Assembly (NCBI GenBank): GCA_035461905.1
Contig: DATHUV010000122.1
Location: 1-24,364, forward strand
Direction: 5' to 3'
DNA: 24,364 nucleotides
DNA from: SZUA-442 sp035461905
GTDB lineage: Bacteria; Actinomycetota; Acidimicrobiia; Spongiisociales; UBA5794
Position numbers and translations under genes: made by a program. Positions 15,249-23,450 of this stretch are shown here, in pieces. The notes beneath the pieces are model-generated. The model ran no database searches. It was given only the letters and a program-made list of their open reading frames with translations, and was not told the origin of the DNA. Positions within the stretch are counted from its first letter, which is position 1. Every line of letters begins with the position of its first letter.

Positions 15249-15956
15249 TCAGCGACGAAGTGGAGTCCCCCATAGGGAGACCAGCCTGGCGAGAAGGGTG
15301 ATGATGAACACCTGGCCCAGAAGGGCTTGGACCACAGCGAGCCTCTTGGCGAGATCGGTCGCGGGGGTGATGTCGCCGTAGCCGACGGTGGTGATGGTCA
15401 CGAAGGAGAAGTAGAGACGGTCGCCCTGCGTCACGGCGTTGTTCAGGAAGACACCCTCGGTGAGCAAGTCGATGCCGCCGTACACGCTTGCCATTACGAA
15501 CGCGAACAGCGCATATGCGGAGATCGCCCCCATGACCGTCTGCAAGCTCACCACCTGGTGTCGCACGATCCGGTTCAGGATGGCGATCGCGGCAGACAGT
15601 TGAGCCACCGCCAGGGTCAACAGGCGCCACCCTCCAGCAGCGGGGGCGGACATCAACCCCAGTGGGATGGCGGTGACCAGCAAGACGCCCATTGCGAACA
15701 ACCCGAGCCACCTGACCCGGCCTGGGACGCCCGGGGACCACAGCGACGTGAACAGGACAGCCATCCACAGAATGGCATTCGTGATCGAAACCCACTCCTT
15801 GGTGTCGAAGCCAGAGAGGACGTACCCGGTGAAGATCAGGAGGAGGATCAGGCCGTATCGTTCCCGGACCGGCACACCCAGAGAGTCTTGTCTCAACCTC
15901 GCGCCGAGAGGCATCCCCCCTGCCTGATCAGGTTCGGTCGCTGAATGATCAGCCAC
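15249..15956 (-). CDS. Potassium channel family protein (TVGYGD filter)
   Basis: 235 residues from the GTG at 15956, preceded by AAGGAG with 5-nt spacing. Six hydrophobic segments lie at about residues 34-50, 58-74, 82-100, 112-128, 140-162 and 205-227. The pore loop YFSFVTITTVGYGDITPATD carries the potassium selectivity filter TVGYGD at residues 190-195. The fourth segment lacks the regular Arg/Lys series of voltage sensors, and no RCK/TrkA_N regulatory domain follows, so it is a simple channel without obvious gating domains. Role: passive potassium conductance in the cytoplasmic membrane. It lies 90 bp behind another membrane-protein gene on the same strand and may be co-transcribed with it. 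Confidence 0.9.
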   Translation of the reverse strand: MADHSATEPDQAGGMPLGARLRQDSLGVPVRERYGLILLLIFTGYVLSGFDTKEWVSITNAILWMAVLFTSLWSPGVPGRVRWLGLFAMGVLLVTAIPLGLMSAPAAGGWRLLTLAVAQLSAAIAILNRIVRHQVVSLQTVMGAISAYALFAFVMASVYGGIDLLTEGVFLNNAVTQGDRLYFSFVTITTVGYGDITPATDLAKRLAVVQALLGQVFIITLLARLVSLWGTPLRR

Positions 15957-16046
15957 TCCATCTCCTTCCCTTTGGGGCAGTCCGGGGAGTCTATTACTGG
16001 CCGTTGAGCGGACTTGGACCGACTCTGCAGTGTCAAGATCGCGCGG

Positions 16047-16802
16047 TCACGCAAGGATCGGGATCGTGAAGATGTAGATGCCGACTCCCAACAGGATGAC
16101 AATCCCCATACCGAGCATGAGGTTCTGCCCGAGTCGACTCCGCATCTTGGTGCTGAGACCGGCGAAGAGGAACACCGCGGCGAAGACGATGGTGCTGAGC
16201 ACGTATTTGTCGTCATTTGCATCGGCTGCCTGAGCCTCGTCGTACTTGCTATCAGCCAACGCTTGGAGGCGCGTGGCCTCCGCCTCCTCCGCCACCGAGT
16301 ACTCGGGCATCGCAAATGGGGTCGGAGGCGCGTCGGGATTGACGAAGGGCCGGGTCTCCACCCATGCGTCGGATGCGATGCGGAACTCAGGGCGGAATCT
16401 GAGATAGAGGAAGCCCGACAGCGTGCTCGGGTCCGGTTCGTAGCTCGCGTCGAGCTCGATCCGACCCTCGCTGATGTCCAACTGCGTCGCCTCGAGCCAT
16501 GCGAAGAAACTGGCTAGGTCCACTTCGGTCACCTGGCCTGCCCTGGTGAACTCTCGAGTCGCTTCAGTGCGGGCTGCAGACGCCTGGGCCAGCGAGAAGG
16601 CCATCTGGTCTCCCCACTGATCGCTCTGGAAGGCCGACCAGGCAGTCAGCACGGCGGCGATCGCCATCACCAGGGTCGCCAAGACGTCGACCCAATCGAT
16701 CCGGTCGACAACGAAACTGTTGTCGGTCTGGTTCGGTGGGCGAGGTGGCTCCTGTTCAGGGCCCTCGGAACCGGACTCCGGTGTTTCGACCTCCGCGCCC
16801 AT
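16047..16802 (-). CDS. Uncharacterised membrane protein with three membrane helices
   Basis: 251 residues from the ATG at 16802, chosen because AGGAGG lies 9 nt upstream; a frame start at 16874 has no such site. An acidic, Pro-rich cytoplasmic N-terminus leads to one helix (~33-55, DVLATLVMAIAAVLTAWSAF). A polar segment begins QSDQWGDQMAFSLAQASAARTE, then a ~110-residue domain contains FRPEFRIASDAWVETRPFVNP. A predicted coiled-coil (EEAEATRLQALADSKYDEAQ) precedes two C-terminal helices (~200-220 and ~228-250). The AWSAFQS...SAARTEATRE region resembles a widespread uncharacterised bacterial membrane family that I cannot name with certainty. The 90-bp gap to the potassium channel gene on the same strand suggests a shared transcript. 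Confidence 0.8.
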   Translation of the reverse strand: MGAEVETPESGSEGPEQEPPRPPNQTDNSFVVDRIDWVDVLATLVMAIAAVLTAWSAFQSDQWGDQMAFSLAQASAARTEATREFTRAGQVTEVDLASFFAWLEATQLDISEGRIELDASYEPDPSTLSGFLYLRFRPEFRIASDAWVETRPFVNPDAPPTPFAMPEYSVAEEAEATRLQALADSKYDEAQAADANDDKYVLSTIVFAAVFLFAGLSTKMRSRLGQNLMLGMGIVILLGVGIYIFTIPILA

Positions 16803-16936
16803 GCGCGCGTTCCTCCTGGACGGGTCTTGTCCGACTTCTGAGGATCTTGCCACAGGAGAGCGCGTCGCCGTCACCCCAAGAGGACGATTCTTTCATCCGT
16901 TGGGGGCGATGACCTGATGCGACGAATCCCGTTCTG

Positions 16937-16967
16937 TTGACTCTGAAGTGCAACACAACGAGATAGC
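16937..16967 (+). promoter_or_regulatory. Possible promoter of the cation/proton antiporter gene
   Basis: TTGACT (16937-16942) is followed after 18-19 nt by AGATAG/GATAGC (16961-16967), ahead of the GTG start at 16995. AGGA near 16983-16986 would serve as a weak ribosome site. The -10 match is poor, so this is tentative. The 192-bp divergent gap also must hold the promoter of the minus-strand membrane-protein gene, which I could not place. Confidence 0.3.
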
Positions 16968-16994
16968 CTCCAATCGCGTGTCAGGATCGCACCT

Positions 16995-18278
16995 GTGATT
17001 GCCCTCGTCGTCGTAGCCGTCGTCTTCATCGTCTACTCCCTGGTTGCCGCTCGTCTCGACCGATGGTCTGTCACCGCACCCATGGTGTTCGTCATCACAG
17101 GTGCGGCGATCGGCATCCTCGCTCCGGAATGGTTGGGCTTCCTCGACGAGCCTGAACCGGTCAAGCTGATCGCAGAGCTGACGCTGGCATTGCTGCTGTT
17201 CGCGGACGCCTCCACGTTGCGGTGGAGCGAGCTTCGCGAGGACGGTTTCCTGCCGGCTCGTCTGCTCCTGATCGGATTCCCCCTCACGGTGCTCGCCGGA
17301 TTCGGGGTTGGATTGCTCGTGGAGCCCACTGCCCCATGGGCTGCGGCTGCGCTGATCGCGGCCATCCTCGCCCCTACCGACGCCGCCCTGGGTCTCGGTG
17401 TGTTCACCAACCGCTCGGTCCCTGGGCGAATTCGCCGCGCCCTGAACGTCGAGAGCGGCCTGAACGACGGCTTGGCGACGCCCTTGGTCACGCTCTTCCT
17501 CGCGTTCCTGATCACCCACGAGGGAGCCGAGACGACGAGCTGGGTCGCTGATTCCTTGAAAGAGCTCGGCATCGCAATCGTGGTGGCGGTCATCGTCGGG
17601 TCGGTCAGTGGCCGGTTGATCGCCCTTGCCCAGGTGAGGGCGTGGACATCTGCAGCGCCGGAGCGATTCGCCGTTCTTGCGACGGCCTTGTTGGCATACG
17701 GAGGCGCGATCGCGGTCGGTGGCAATGGTTTCGTCGCGGCGTTCGTCGGAGGACTCGTGTTCTCGCTGGCGTCGGGCGGCAAGGTACGGGAATCGGTGGA
17801 ATTCACAGAGGACCTCGGGCTGTTCTCGTCCTTCTTGGTATGGTCGATCTTCGGCGCCCTCCTGCTCGGACCCGTGTTCGAGGGAGGAACCCGATGGACG
17901 CCGATCGTCTACGCCGTGCTCAGCCTGACCGCCATCCGGATGGTTCCCGTCGCCCTGTCCATGATCGGTTCTGGTCTCCGAACCCCGAGCGTGCTCTTCC
18001 TGGGGTGGTTCGGGCCTCGGGGCCTGGCTTCAGTCGTGTTCACATTGCTGGCGGTCGAGAGCCTGGCCGAAGAGGGCCTCGTGTCTGCTCCGCTGGTGGA
18101 GATCACCACTTGGACCGTGTTCTTGTCGGTGATCCTCCACGGCATCACCGCCCGCCCGCTCTCACGGATCTACGGCGCGTGGGCAGCTGGAGATTCTGTT
18201 GACCCACCGGAGATCGAGGCGTCGGACGTAGGCCCGGTCCCTCGATCCCTCAGTACCCGACGATCTGGAAACACCTGA
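16995..18278 (+). CDS. Cation:proton antiporter (CPA1/NhaP-like)
   Basis: 427 residues, GTG start. About 12 membrane segments fill residues 1-395. Family landmarks are LAPTDAALG (126-133, with Asp129) and NVESGLNDGLATP, whose Asn157-Asp158 pair is the ND ion-binding motif of CPA1 sodium/proton exchangers. A third conserved patch, FLGWFGPRGLASVVF, matches the late GWxGxRG motif of NhaP proteins. It is expected to exchange Na+ or K+ for H+ across the cytoplasmic membrane, serving pH and salt homeostasis. The short polar C-terminus has no TrkA/RCK domain. It is divergent from the uncharacterised membrane-protein gene and followed by a 574-bp region with no intact gene. Confidence 0.92.
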   Translation: MIALVVVAVVFIVYSLVAARLDRWSVTAPMVFVITGAAIGILAPEWLGFLDEPEPVKLIAELTLALLLFADASTLRWSELREDGFLPARLLLIGFPLTVLAGFGVGLLVEPTAPWAAAALIAAILAPTDAALGLGVFTNRSVPGRIRRALNVESGLNDGLATPLVTLFLAFLITHEGAETTSWVADSLKELGIAIVVAVIVGSVSGRLIALAQVRAWTSAAPERFAVLATALLAYGGAIAVGGNGFVAAFVGGLVFSLASGGKVRESVEFTEDLGLFSSFLVWSIFGALLLGPVFEGGTRWTPIVYAVLSLTAIRMVPVALSMIGSGLRTPSVLFLGWFGPRGLASVVFTLLAVESLAEEGLVSAPLVEITTWTVFLSVILHGITARPLSRIYGAWAAGDSVDPPEIEASDVGPVPRSLSTRRSGNT

Positions 18279-18326
18279 CGGTCACTCTGGCCTGACGGTT
18301 GCTCGTGAGGCTGGTCGCTGCGCGCG

Positions 18327-18558
18327 TCACTCGCCAGATCCGGCCATCTTCGCCTGCGCGTCTGCGATTGCGCCCTTGAGCGCTTCCACATGTCGGCCCT
18401 CCGCCTCGCCGACGACTCGCTGGACGGCCCGCAATCAGCAGGGCCCCGACCGAGATCCCGGCGACGATGTCGAGTCGGAGCGACTTCTTCCACTGGTACT
18501 CGCGGATCCATGATGCTGCTGGGAGATGCCGGGCGCCGAAGCTCTCTTGCCTACGCAT
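18327..18558 (-). pseudogene. Remnant of a second SulP-like transporter gene
   Basis: On the minus strand, from an ATG at 18558, the frame reads into SWIREYQWKKSLRLDIVAG then ISVGALLIA (ending near 18433). This matches the N-terminus of SulP transporters (WLRxY...LRxDxxAGxTVxALxIP). The family sequence then stops abruptly. In another frame the strand continues as a helical tail, RAVQRVVGEAEGRHVEALKG then AIADAQAKMAGSGE, to a TGA at 18327. The simplest reading is a transporter gene that lost several hundred codons by internal deletion with a frameshift, leaving both ends. The tail may belong to the same gene or another; I cannot name it. It is not a copy of the intact SulP gene at 13491. Confidence 0.5.
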
Positions 18559-18826
18559 CGAGGCCATTGCCACCGCGCTTTCGCCTTGTACGATCCGACA
18601 GCGAGAGGGTGGGCTACAAGCACGACCCTCCGAACTGGTCGCCATCGTATTTCCGGTAGTCCACACGACGCATCGTCCGGTGAGGATGAAGCGGGTCGCC
18701 CGCGAAGCCGGACTCAGTGGTTCGTGCGTTCACCTCGATGGGGTGATGGGACCCTCTGGTTCCGAGTGCTAGCTTCTCGATGAATACCGGGGACTGCGTC
18801 AACCGAGGACCGGCGCAGGAGGCATT
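18559..18826. other. Intergenic stretch with no recognisable gene
   Basis: Between the SulP remnant and the leader of the flippase gene I see no protein with family features on either strand. Several short frames cross it, all without ribosome sites or recognisable motifs. It presumably contains the promoter for the downstream gene, but no clear -35/-10 pair stands out. Confidence 0.45.
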
Positions 18827-18856
18827 GTGCGTTCGACGAAGCTACTGCCGCGATGA
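18827..18856 (+). CDS. Possible 9-residue leader peptide before the flippase-pseudokinase gene
   Basis: GTG 18827 opens MRSTKLLPR and ends at TGA 18854-18856, overlapping the ATG of the next gene as ATGA. AGGAGG at 18817-18822 lies 4 nt before this GTG, but 30 nt before the ATG at 18853, too far to serve that ATG directly. The arrangement fits translation of the large gene by reinitiation after the leader. Too short for statistical support. Confidence 0.4.
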   Translation: MRSTKLLPR

Positions 18857-21249
18857 CGTCCGCTGCGACGGAAAGCTCGGGTCTGATCCGGAAGCCCCGC
18901 CTCACGTACTTCGTTTCGACGGATTCACAACCACGCGTGCGCCGCGCCGCCGACGCAGCGGCGGCGGTTGTTGGCCTGATGCTGGTGACCGTCGGTGTGT
19001 ATGGCATCGACCACGTGACGGCCACCGAGGGCGCGATCGCTGACCTCGTGGCCGCCCAGGCCTCGTGGCTCGCCTCGGTGATGGAGCTGGCTTTCACATT
19101 CGGACTGATCTACGCCGTGGCGGTGATCGTGGTGATGGTCCGCACGGGACCGAGGATGCGGAGCGCATTGCGGGACGTTCTGATCGCCGCAATGGGCTCC
19201 GCAGTCCTTGCCGTGGTGGTCACTCAAACAATTCACGGGGAATGGCCCTATGTGTTTCCCGAACTCGGACTCGAGAATCCCGATCCGCGTATGCCAATTC
19301 TTCGAGTCGTCCTCGTCGTCGCGACACTCGTCGCCGCATCGCCCCATTTGGGCAGGCCGATGCGCCGTCTGGACTGGTTCACGATCGGGCTGAGCGCTCT
19401 GGCGGCCGTATCGCTCGGGTATGCGGACCCTTCGGACGCCATCGGATCCATGGGAATCGGCATGCTGGTAGCGGGTTCGGTGCTCTTCGCTTTCGGTTCA
19501 CCGCGGGGGTACCCGGATCCGAACCAGGTTGCCGATGCGCTCGTCGGAATGGGTCTTGCGGTGACCGAGGTCCAGCTCGACCCCGAGCAGACATGGGGGG
19601 TTCGCCGCCTCGTCTGTACCGCCGAGGACGGGTCGACGTTGGCGATCAAGGCCTATGGTCGTGACGCCTCGGATAATGCTCGAATTGCCAAGGCGTGGCG
19701 GATGCTCTGGTACCGGGAGGGGGGGCGTTCCGTCAGCTACTCCCGGCTCCAAGCGGTGGAGCACGAGGCGCTCGTTGCGGTGATGGCAGGGCGAGCCGGA
19801 GCCAGCGCTATCGAGGTGATCGCAGCCGGCGAAACCTCATCCGAGATCGCACTTCTGGTGCAGCGAGGTGGTTTGCCTTCGCTACGCGACGTCGATGCTG
19901 TTGAGATCGGAGACGACGTCCTGAAACGGATCTGGCAGGACGTGGGTCGCCTCCACGACGCGTCGATCAGCCACGGATCTCTCACCACCAGTGCGGTCCT
20001 CTTCGGCGACTCCGGTCATGTCATCAGGGACTTTACGTTCGGCTCACTGGTCGCGTCCGAGTCGGACCGGGCCCAGGATGTCGTGGAATTGCTCTTCTCC
20101 ATGGCACTACTTTTCGGCTCGGCCCGTGCCGTCGACGCCGCTGTCGCAGGGCTTGGCAGTGAGCGCCTCGTATCAACGCTTCCGTATCTGCAACTACCGG
20201 CCGTCAGTCGGGGAACCCGCAAGGAGGCCGACGACGCCAAGGCGACGATGAAGGAGATCCAGGAAGCGGTGACCGAAGTGACCGGGGAGAGCCTGCCCGA
20301 GCCGGTGAAACTGCGTCGAGTCTCGGTCCGCAACCTCGCAACCGCGCTGCTCCTCCTCCTGGCGCTCGGAGCCCTGGTACCCATGATTGCCGGGATCGAC
20401 TTCGCCGAGGTCTGGTCGATCCTGCAGGATGCAACGTGGAGCCTGCTCGTCGCGGCGCTCGCCATCGGCCAGACGATGTTCATTCCGCAGGCGATGGGGA
20501 TGATGTTCGCGGTCACCGTCTCCCTCCCGTTCTGGCCGCTCGTCGCGCTCCAGGTAGCGATCATGTTCATCGGCCTCGCAGTACCCAGTGCCGCAGGCAG
20601 GGTGGCGATGAACTCCGCGTTCCTCCACAAGTTCGGGGTGGGCGTCACAGAGTCGGTGACACAGGGAGCCATCGACAGCTTCAGCGGCTTCCTCGTCGAG
20701 GTGAGCATCCTCATCCTCGCCCTCCTTGCGGGGGGCTTCGACCTCGGTATCGACTTCGAGAGCGGTGATGTGAGCTGGGCCATCGTGATCCTCGTCGTGG
20801 TCGGGATCGCCCTCCTCACCGTGGCTGCGCTTCACCGGATCAGGCGGCTCCGTGAGAAGGTGCTCCCGGTGATCCAGGAGTCGTGGGGGTCCTTCGTTGC
20901 GGTGCTCAAGGAGCCGGGGCGGGCGGTCGGCATCCTCACGAGCAACCTCGTCACGAGGCTGGTGATGGCGGCGGTCCTATGGCTGATCCTGGAGGCGATT
21001 CACACCCCGATCAGCTTCGGCGCCTGCCTCGTCGCCGTTGTTGCAACCAACATCCTCCAAGGGCTGGTCCCGGTTCCCGGCGGAATCGGGGTGACCGAGA
21101 CGGTGATGACAGGTTTCCTCGTAGCGCTCGGCGTCGACGAGAATGCCGCATTCGCGGCGACGATCACGTGGCGTGTGATCACCTTCTACCTCCCGTCGTT
21201 GCAGGGTTTCTTCGCGATGCATTGGCTCGAGCGCCACGAGTACCTCTGA
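18853..21249 (+). CDS. Three-part membrane protein: N-terminal membrane domain, pseudokinase, LPG-flippase-like domain
   Basis: 798 residues, ATG start overlapping a short leader ORF. Residues ~35-215 contain about six membrane helices of unknown type. Residues ~225-470 look like a protein-kinase-like fold: Lys266 in TLAIKAYGRD, Glu303/Glu305 in VEHEALV, a catalytic-loop analogue SHGSLTTSAVLF, and Asp393 in IRDFTFG. In that loop the usual catalytic Asp is Ser376 and the metal-binding Asn is Ala381, so it is probably a pseudokinase. Residues ~490-798 match the lysylphosphatidylglycerol synthase membrane region (UPF0104/MprF flippase-like), with FIGLAVPSAAGRVAMNSAFL and GLVPVPGGIGVTETVMTGFL. 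No lysyl-transferase domain is present, so a lipid-flipping or translocation role is more likely than lipid lysylation. Similar three-part proteins exist in actinobacteria. Confidence 0.85.
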   Translation: MTSAATESSGLIRKPRLTYFVSTDSQPRVRRAADAAAAVVGLMLVTVGVYGIDHVTATEGAIADLVAAQASWLASVMELAFTFGLIYAVAVIVVMVRTGPRMRSALRDVLIAAMGSAVLAVVVTQTIHGEWPYVFPELGLENPDPRMPILRVVLVVATLVAASPHLGRPMRRLDWFTIGLSALAAVSLGYADPSDAIGSMGIGMLVAGSVLFAFGSPRGYPDPNQVADALVGMGLAVTEVQLDPEQTWGVRRLVCTAEDGSTLAIKAYGRDASDNARIAKAWRMLWYREGGRSVSYSRLQAVEHEALVAVMAGRAGASAIEVIAAGETSSEIALLVQRGGLPSLRDVDAVEIGDDVLKRIWQDVGRLHDASISHGSLTTSAVLFGDSGHVIRDFTFGSLVASESDRAQDVVELLFSMALLFGSARAVDAAVAGLGSERLVSTLPYLQLPAVSRGTRKEADDAKATMKEIQEAVTEVTGESLPEPVKLRRVSVRNLATALLLLLALGALVPMIAGIDFAEVWSILQDATWSLLVAALAIGQTMFIPQAMGMMFAVTVSLPFWPLVALQVAIMFIGLAVPSAAGRVAMNSAFLHKFGVGVTESVTQGAIDSFSGFLVEVSILILALLAGGFDLGIDFESGDVSWAIVILVVVGIALLTVAALHRIRRLREKVLPVIQESWGSFVAVLKEPGRAVGILTSNLVTRLVMAAVLWLILEAIHTPISFGACLVAVVATNILQGLVPVPGGIGVTETVMTGFLVALGVDENAAFAATITWRVITFYLPSLQGFFAMHWLERHEYL

Positions 21250-21356
21250 CGATTTCAGACCCCATGGCAAGGCCCTGGCGTGGACATGGCGGGGATCGAG
21301 ACGTTGACCGCCTGAGAGCAGAAGCAGGTCCATCATCATTGGCGATCAGCGATTCA

Positions 21357-21379
21357 CCCTCATCGGATGATGATGAGGG
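21357..21379. repeat. Inverted repeat between the flippase and radical SAM genes
   Basis: CCCTCATC and GATGAGGG form 8-bp arms around a 7-nt loop, about 110 bp after the flippase stop. There is no T-run on either side. It could act as a weak terminator, a protein-binding site or an mRNA structure; the sequence does not decide. The remaining intergenic bases (21250-21481) show nothing further. Confidence 0.35.
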
Positions 21380-21481
21380 CGGGTTGCTCTGCTTGGATGC
21401 ACTTTGGAGGGGTACGCCCGCGAGACTCGGCAGCCAACATTGTTCGCGCGGAGGACCCGATGGTCCAAGGTCCCCGATGTC

Positions 21482-22867
21482 ATGGGAGAAGACGTGCTGA
21501 CTATGCAGGGAGGGCCGCCCGCATATCACGTGCTGGCCAAACCCACCGGACCGATCTGCAACCTCGATTGTGAGTACTGCTTCTTCTTGTCGAAGGAGAT
21601 GTTGTACCCGGGAGAGCGGTTCCGAATGGCCGAGGAACTGCTCGAGACCTACCTGCGGCAGCTCCTGGAGTCCCACCGCACGCCTGACGTGACGGTCGCG
21701 TGGCAGGGTGGCGAGCCCACGATGATGGGGCTCGACTTCTTTCGCCGTTCGGTTGAGCTTGTTGAGGAGCTGCGCCGACCACATCAGCGCGTTTCCCATA
21801 CGATCCAGACCAATGGCGTCCTGATCGATGAGCGCTGGGCGGCGTTCTTCAAGGAGCATGACTTCCTCGTAGGGATCTCGGTCGACGGACCTCGCGAACT
21901 GCACGACCGGTATCGGGTCGACAAGCGGGGTAACGGCTCGTTCGACAGGGTCATGGCCGGATACCAGCACCTTCGCGACGCGGACGTCGACGTCAACGTC
22001 CTGTGTACCGTCCAGGCAGGCAATCAGGACCATCCTGTCGAGGTCTATCGGTTCTTCCGGGACGACATGGGGGTTCGGTTCATCCAGTTCATACCGATCG
22101 TCGAGAGGGTGACCGAAACCCTGCTTCCCCTTGCAAACCTCGGTTGGGGCTCGAGCCGCAAGGACAAGCGGCCGCTCTACGTCCAGTCCGGAAACCACGT
22201 GACCGCCCGCACCGTGGGTTCCGAGGCGTTCGGTCGATTCCTGAGTGCCGTGTTCGACGAGTGGATCCAGGGCGACGTGGGTCAGGTCTTCGTGCAGCAC
22301 TTCGATGCTGCGCTGGCGAACTGGCACGGAGAGCCACCCGGCGTGTGCGTCTTCTCCGAGACATGCGGAACGGCGGTCGCACTGGAGCACAACGGCGACC
22401 TGTATTCGTGCGATCACTACGGCGAACCGGACTACCTGCTCGGCAACATCAACGAGACTCCGATGATCGAACTGCTCGCCTCGAAGCAGCAGGTCCAGTT
22501 CGGTCTCGACAAACGCGACACCCTCCCTGCGTATTGCCGGGGGTGCGAGGTCAAGTTCGCGTGCCACGGAGGCTGCCCCCGCAACCGATTCACCGACACC
22601 CCTGACGGGGAACCGGGGTTGAACTACCTCTGTGCCGGATACAAGATCTTCTTCAACCACATCGACGAGCCGATGCGGATCATGTCGAGCCTGCTGCATC
22701 AGGGCAGGGCTCCATCAGAGGTCAAGTCTGTCCTCGACGCCCAGGAGGCGGAGCGGTTCAAGGACACCGGCCGAAACGACCCGTGCCCGTGCGACAGCGG
22801 GCGCAAGTACAAGGCCTGCCACGGGGCACGAACGCCCGGAACCGCAGCACGAACCGTAAGCGGCTGA
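21482..22867 (+). CDS. Anaerobic sulfatase maturase-like radical SAM/SPASM protein with C-terminal SEC-C motif
   Basis: 461 residues from ATG 21482; ATG 21503 or an upstream TTG at 21404 cannot be excluded, since none has a strong ribosome site. HVLAKPTGPICNLDCEYCFF contains the radical SAM cluster motif CxxxCxxC (Cys26, Cys30, Cys33). WQGGEPTMMGLDFF and TIQTNGVLID are the following SAM-binding strands. The C-terminal half has SPASM cysteines: CVFSETC, YSCDHY, YCRGCEVKFACHGGCPRN and YLCAGY, enough for two auxiliary iron-sulfur clusters. anSME enzymes oxidise Cys or Ser of type I sulfatases to formylglycine. At the extreme C-terminus GRNDPCPCDSGRKYKACHG is a SEC-C zinc motif (CxCx8CH). No sulfatase gene is in the window, so the substrate is open. 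Confidence 0.87.
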   Translation: MGEDVLTMQGGPPAYHVLAKPTGPICNLDCEYCFFLSKEMLYPGERFRMAEELLETYLRQLLESHRTPDVTVAWQGGEPTMMGLDFFRRSVELVEELRRPHQRVSHTIQTNGVLIDERWAAFFKEHDFLVGISVDGPRELHDRYRVDKRGNGSFDRVMAGYQHLRDADVDVNVLCTVQAGNQDHPVEVYRFFRDDMGVRFIQFIPIVERVTETLLPLANLGWGSSRKDKRPLYVQSGNHVTARTVGSEAFGRFLSAVFDEWIQGDVGQVFVQHFDAALANWHGEPPGVCVFSETCGTAVALEHNGDLYSCDHYGEPDYLLGNINETPMIELLASKQQVQFGLDKRDTLPAYCRGCEVKFACHGGCPRNRFTDTPDGEPGLNYLCAGYKIFFNHIDEPMRIMSSLLHQGRAPSEVKSVLDAQEAERFKDTGRNDPCPCDSGRKYKACHGARTPGTAARTVSG

Positions 22868-22926
22868 CGACGCCGGGCGTCGCCGTGCGAGACCATGAGG
22901 TCAACGGACTGCCGTACCCGAGCTGA

Positions 22927-23361
22927 TCATTGCTGGCCCACGACCTCGGCGACGATTGCGTATTCATCGGGTGTCACATGCGCACGGGCCGTTTCGATCA
23001 GGAGGCGCTCGATGGTGCGGTCGGGGTCATCCAGGGTGTAGGGAGGATCACTGAGTGAACTCGACACCATCCCGGCGTACGCGACCAGCGTGCCGGAGGG
23101 GCGCGCGATGGTGAATCCGTGATACCCGAGACCGCCCTCCGGGGCGGTGGATTCGGTACGGGGTAGCTCGTCCAGGGCATTCGTCAGAGCGGCGGCCTCC
23201 CCATCGGTCAGCGTCCACGACGGATCAGGTACCCCCGAATACAGCCCCAGCGTCACGTTGACAGGCGCCATCTCTTCAGGCCCGACCGCGGTGTCCGCGC
23301 CGCCGCATCCAGCTAGCGCGACTGTCACGGACATCCAAGCGACGAGCACGGTTCGCATCAT
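22927..23361 (-). CDS. Small hypothetical lipoprotein
   Basis: 144 residues from ATG 23361 (ATG 23358 is equally possible); an upstream frame start at 23397 would add a charged stretch before the signal. The N-terminus is a lipoprotein signal with lipobox LAGC (Cys19), followed by GGADT. The mature part has segments VNVTLGLYSGVPDPSWTLTD, EAAALTNALDELP and GYHGFTIARPSGTLVAYAG, suggesting a small mixed alpha/beta domain. It should be tethered to the outer face of the membrane. I do not recognise the family. It is convergent with the radical SAM gene (59-bp gap) and downstream of tRNA-Arg on the same strand. Confidence 0.7.
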   Translation of the reverse strand: MMRTVLVAWMSVTVALAGCGGADTAVGPEEMAPVNVTLGLYSGVPDPSWTLTDGEAAALTNALDELPRTESTAPEGGLGYHGFTIARPSGTLVAYAGMVSSSLSDPPYTLDDPDRTIERLLIETARAHVTPDEYAIVAEVVGQQ

Positions 23362-23450
23362 GTCAATGGGACGTCGTCGACGCTCTCCGAGTTCCACTGC
23401 TGTTGATCTTCGTCGATGCCAGGGCGTAGTCGAACCGGGGATTCGATGGG

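Noticed and set aside
15970..16046. Promoter for the potassium channel gene (TTGACA on the minus strand)
   Set aside because: The -35-like hexamer has no -10 at acceptable spacing; the nearest TAATAG is 34 nt away.
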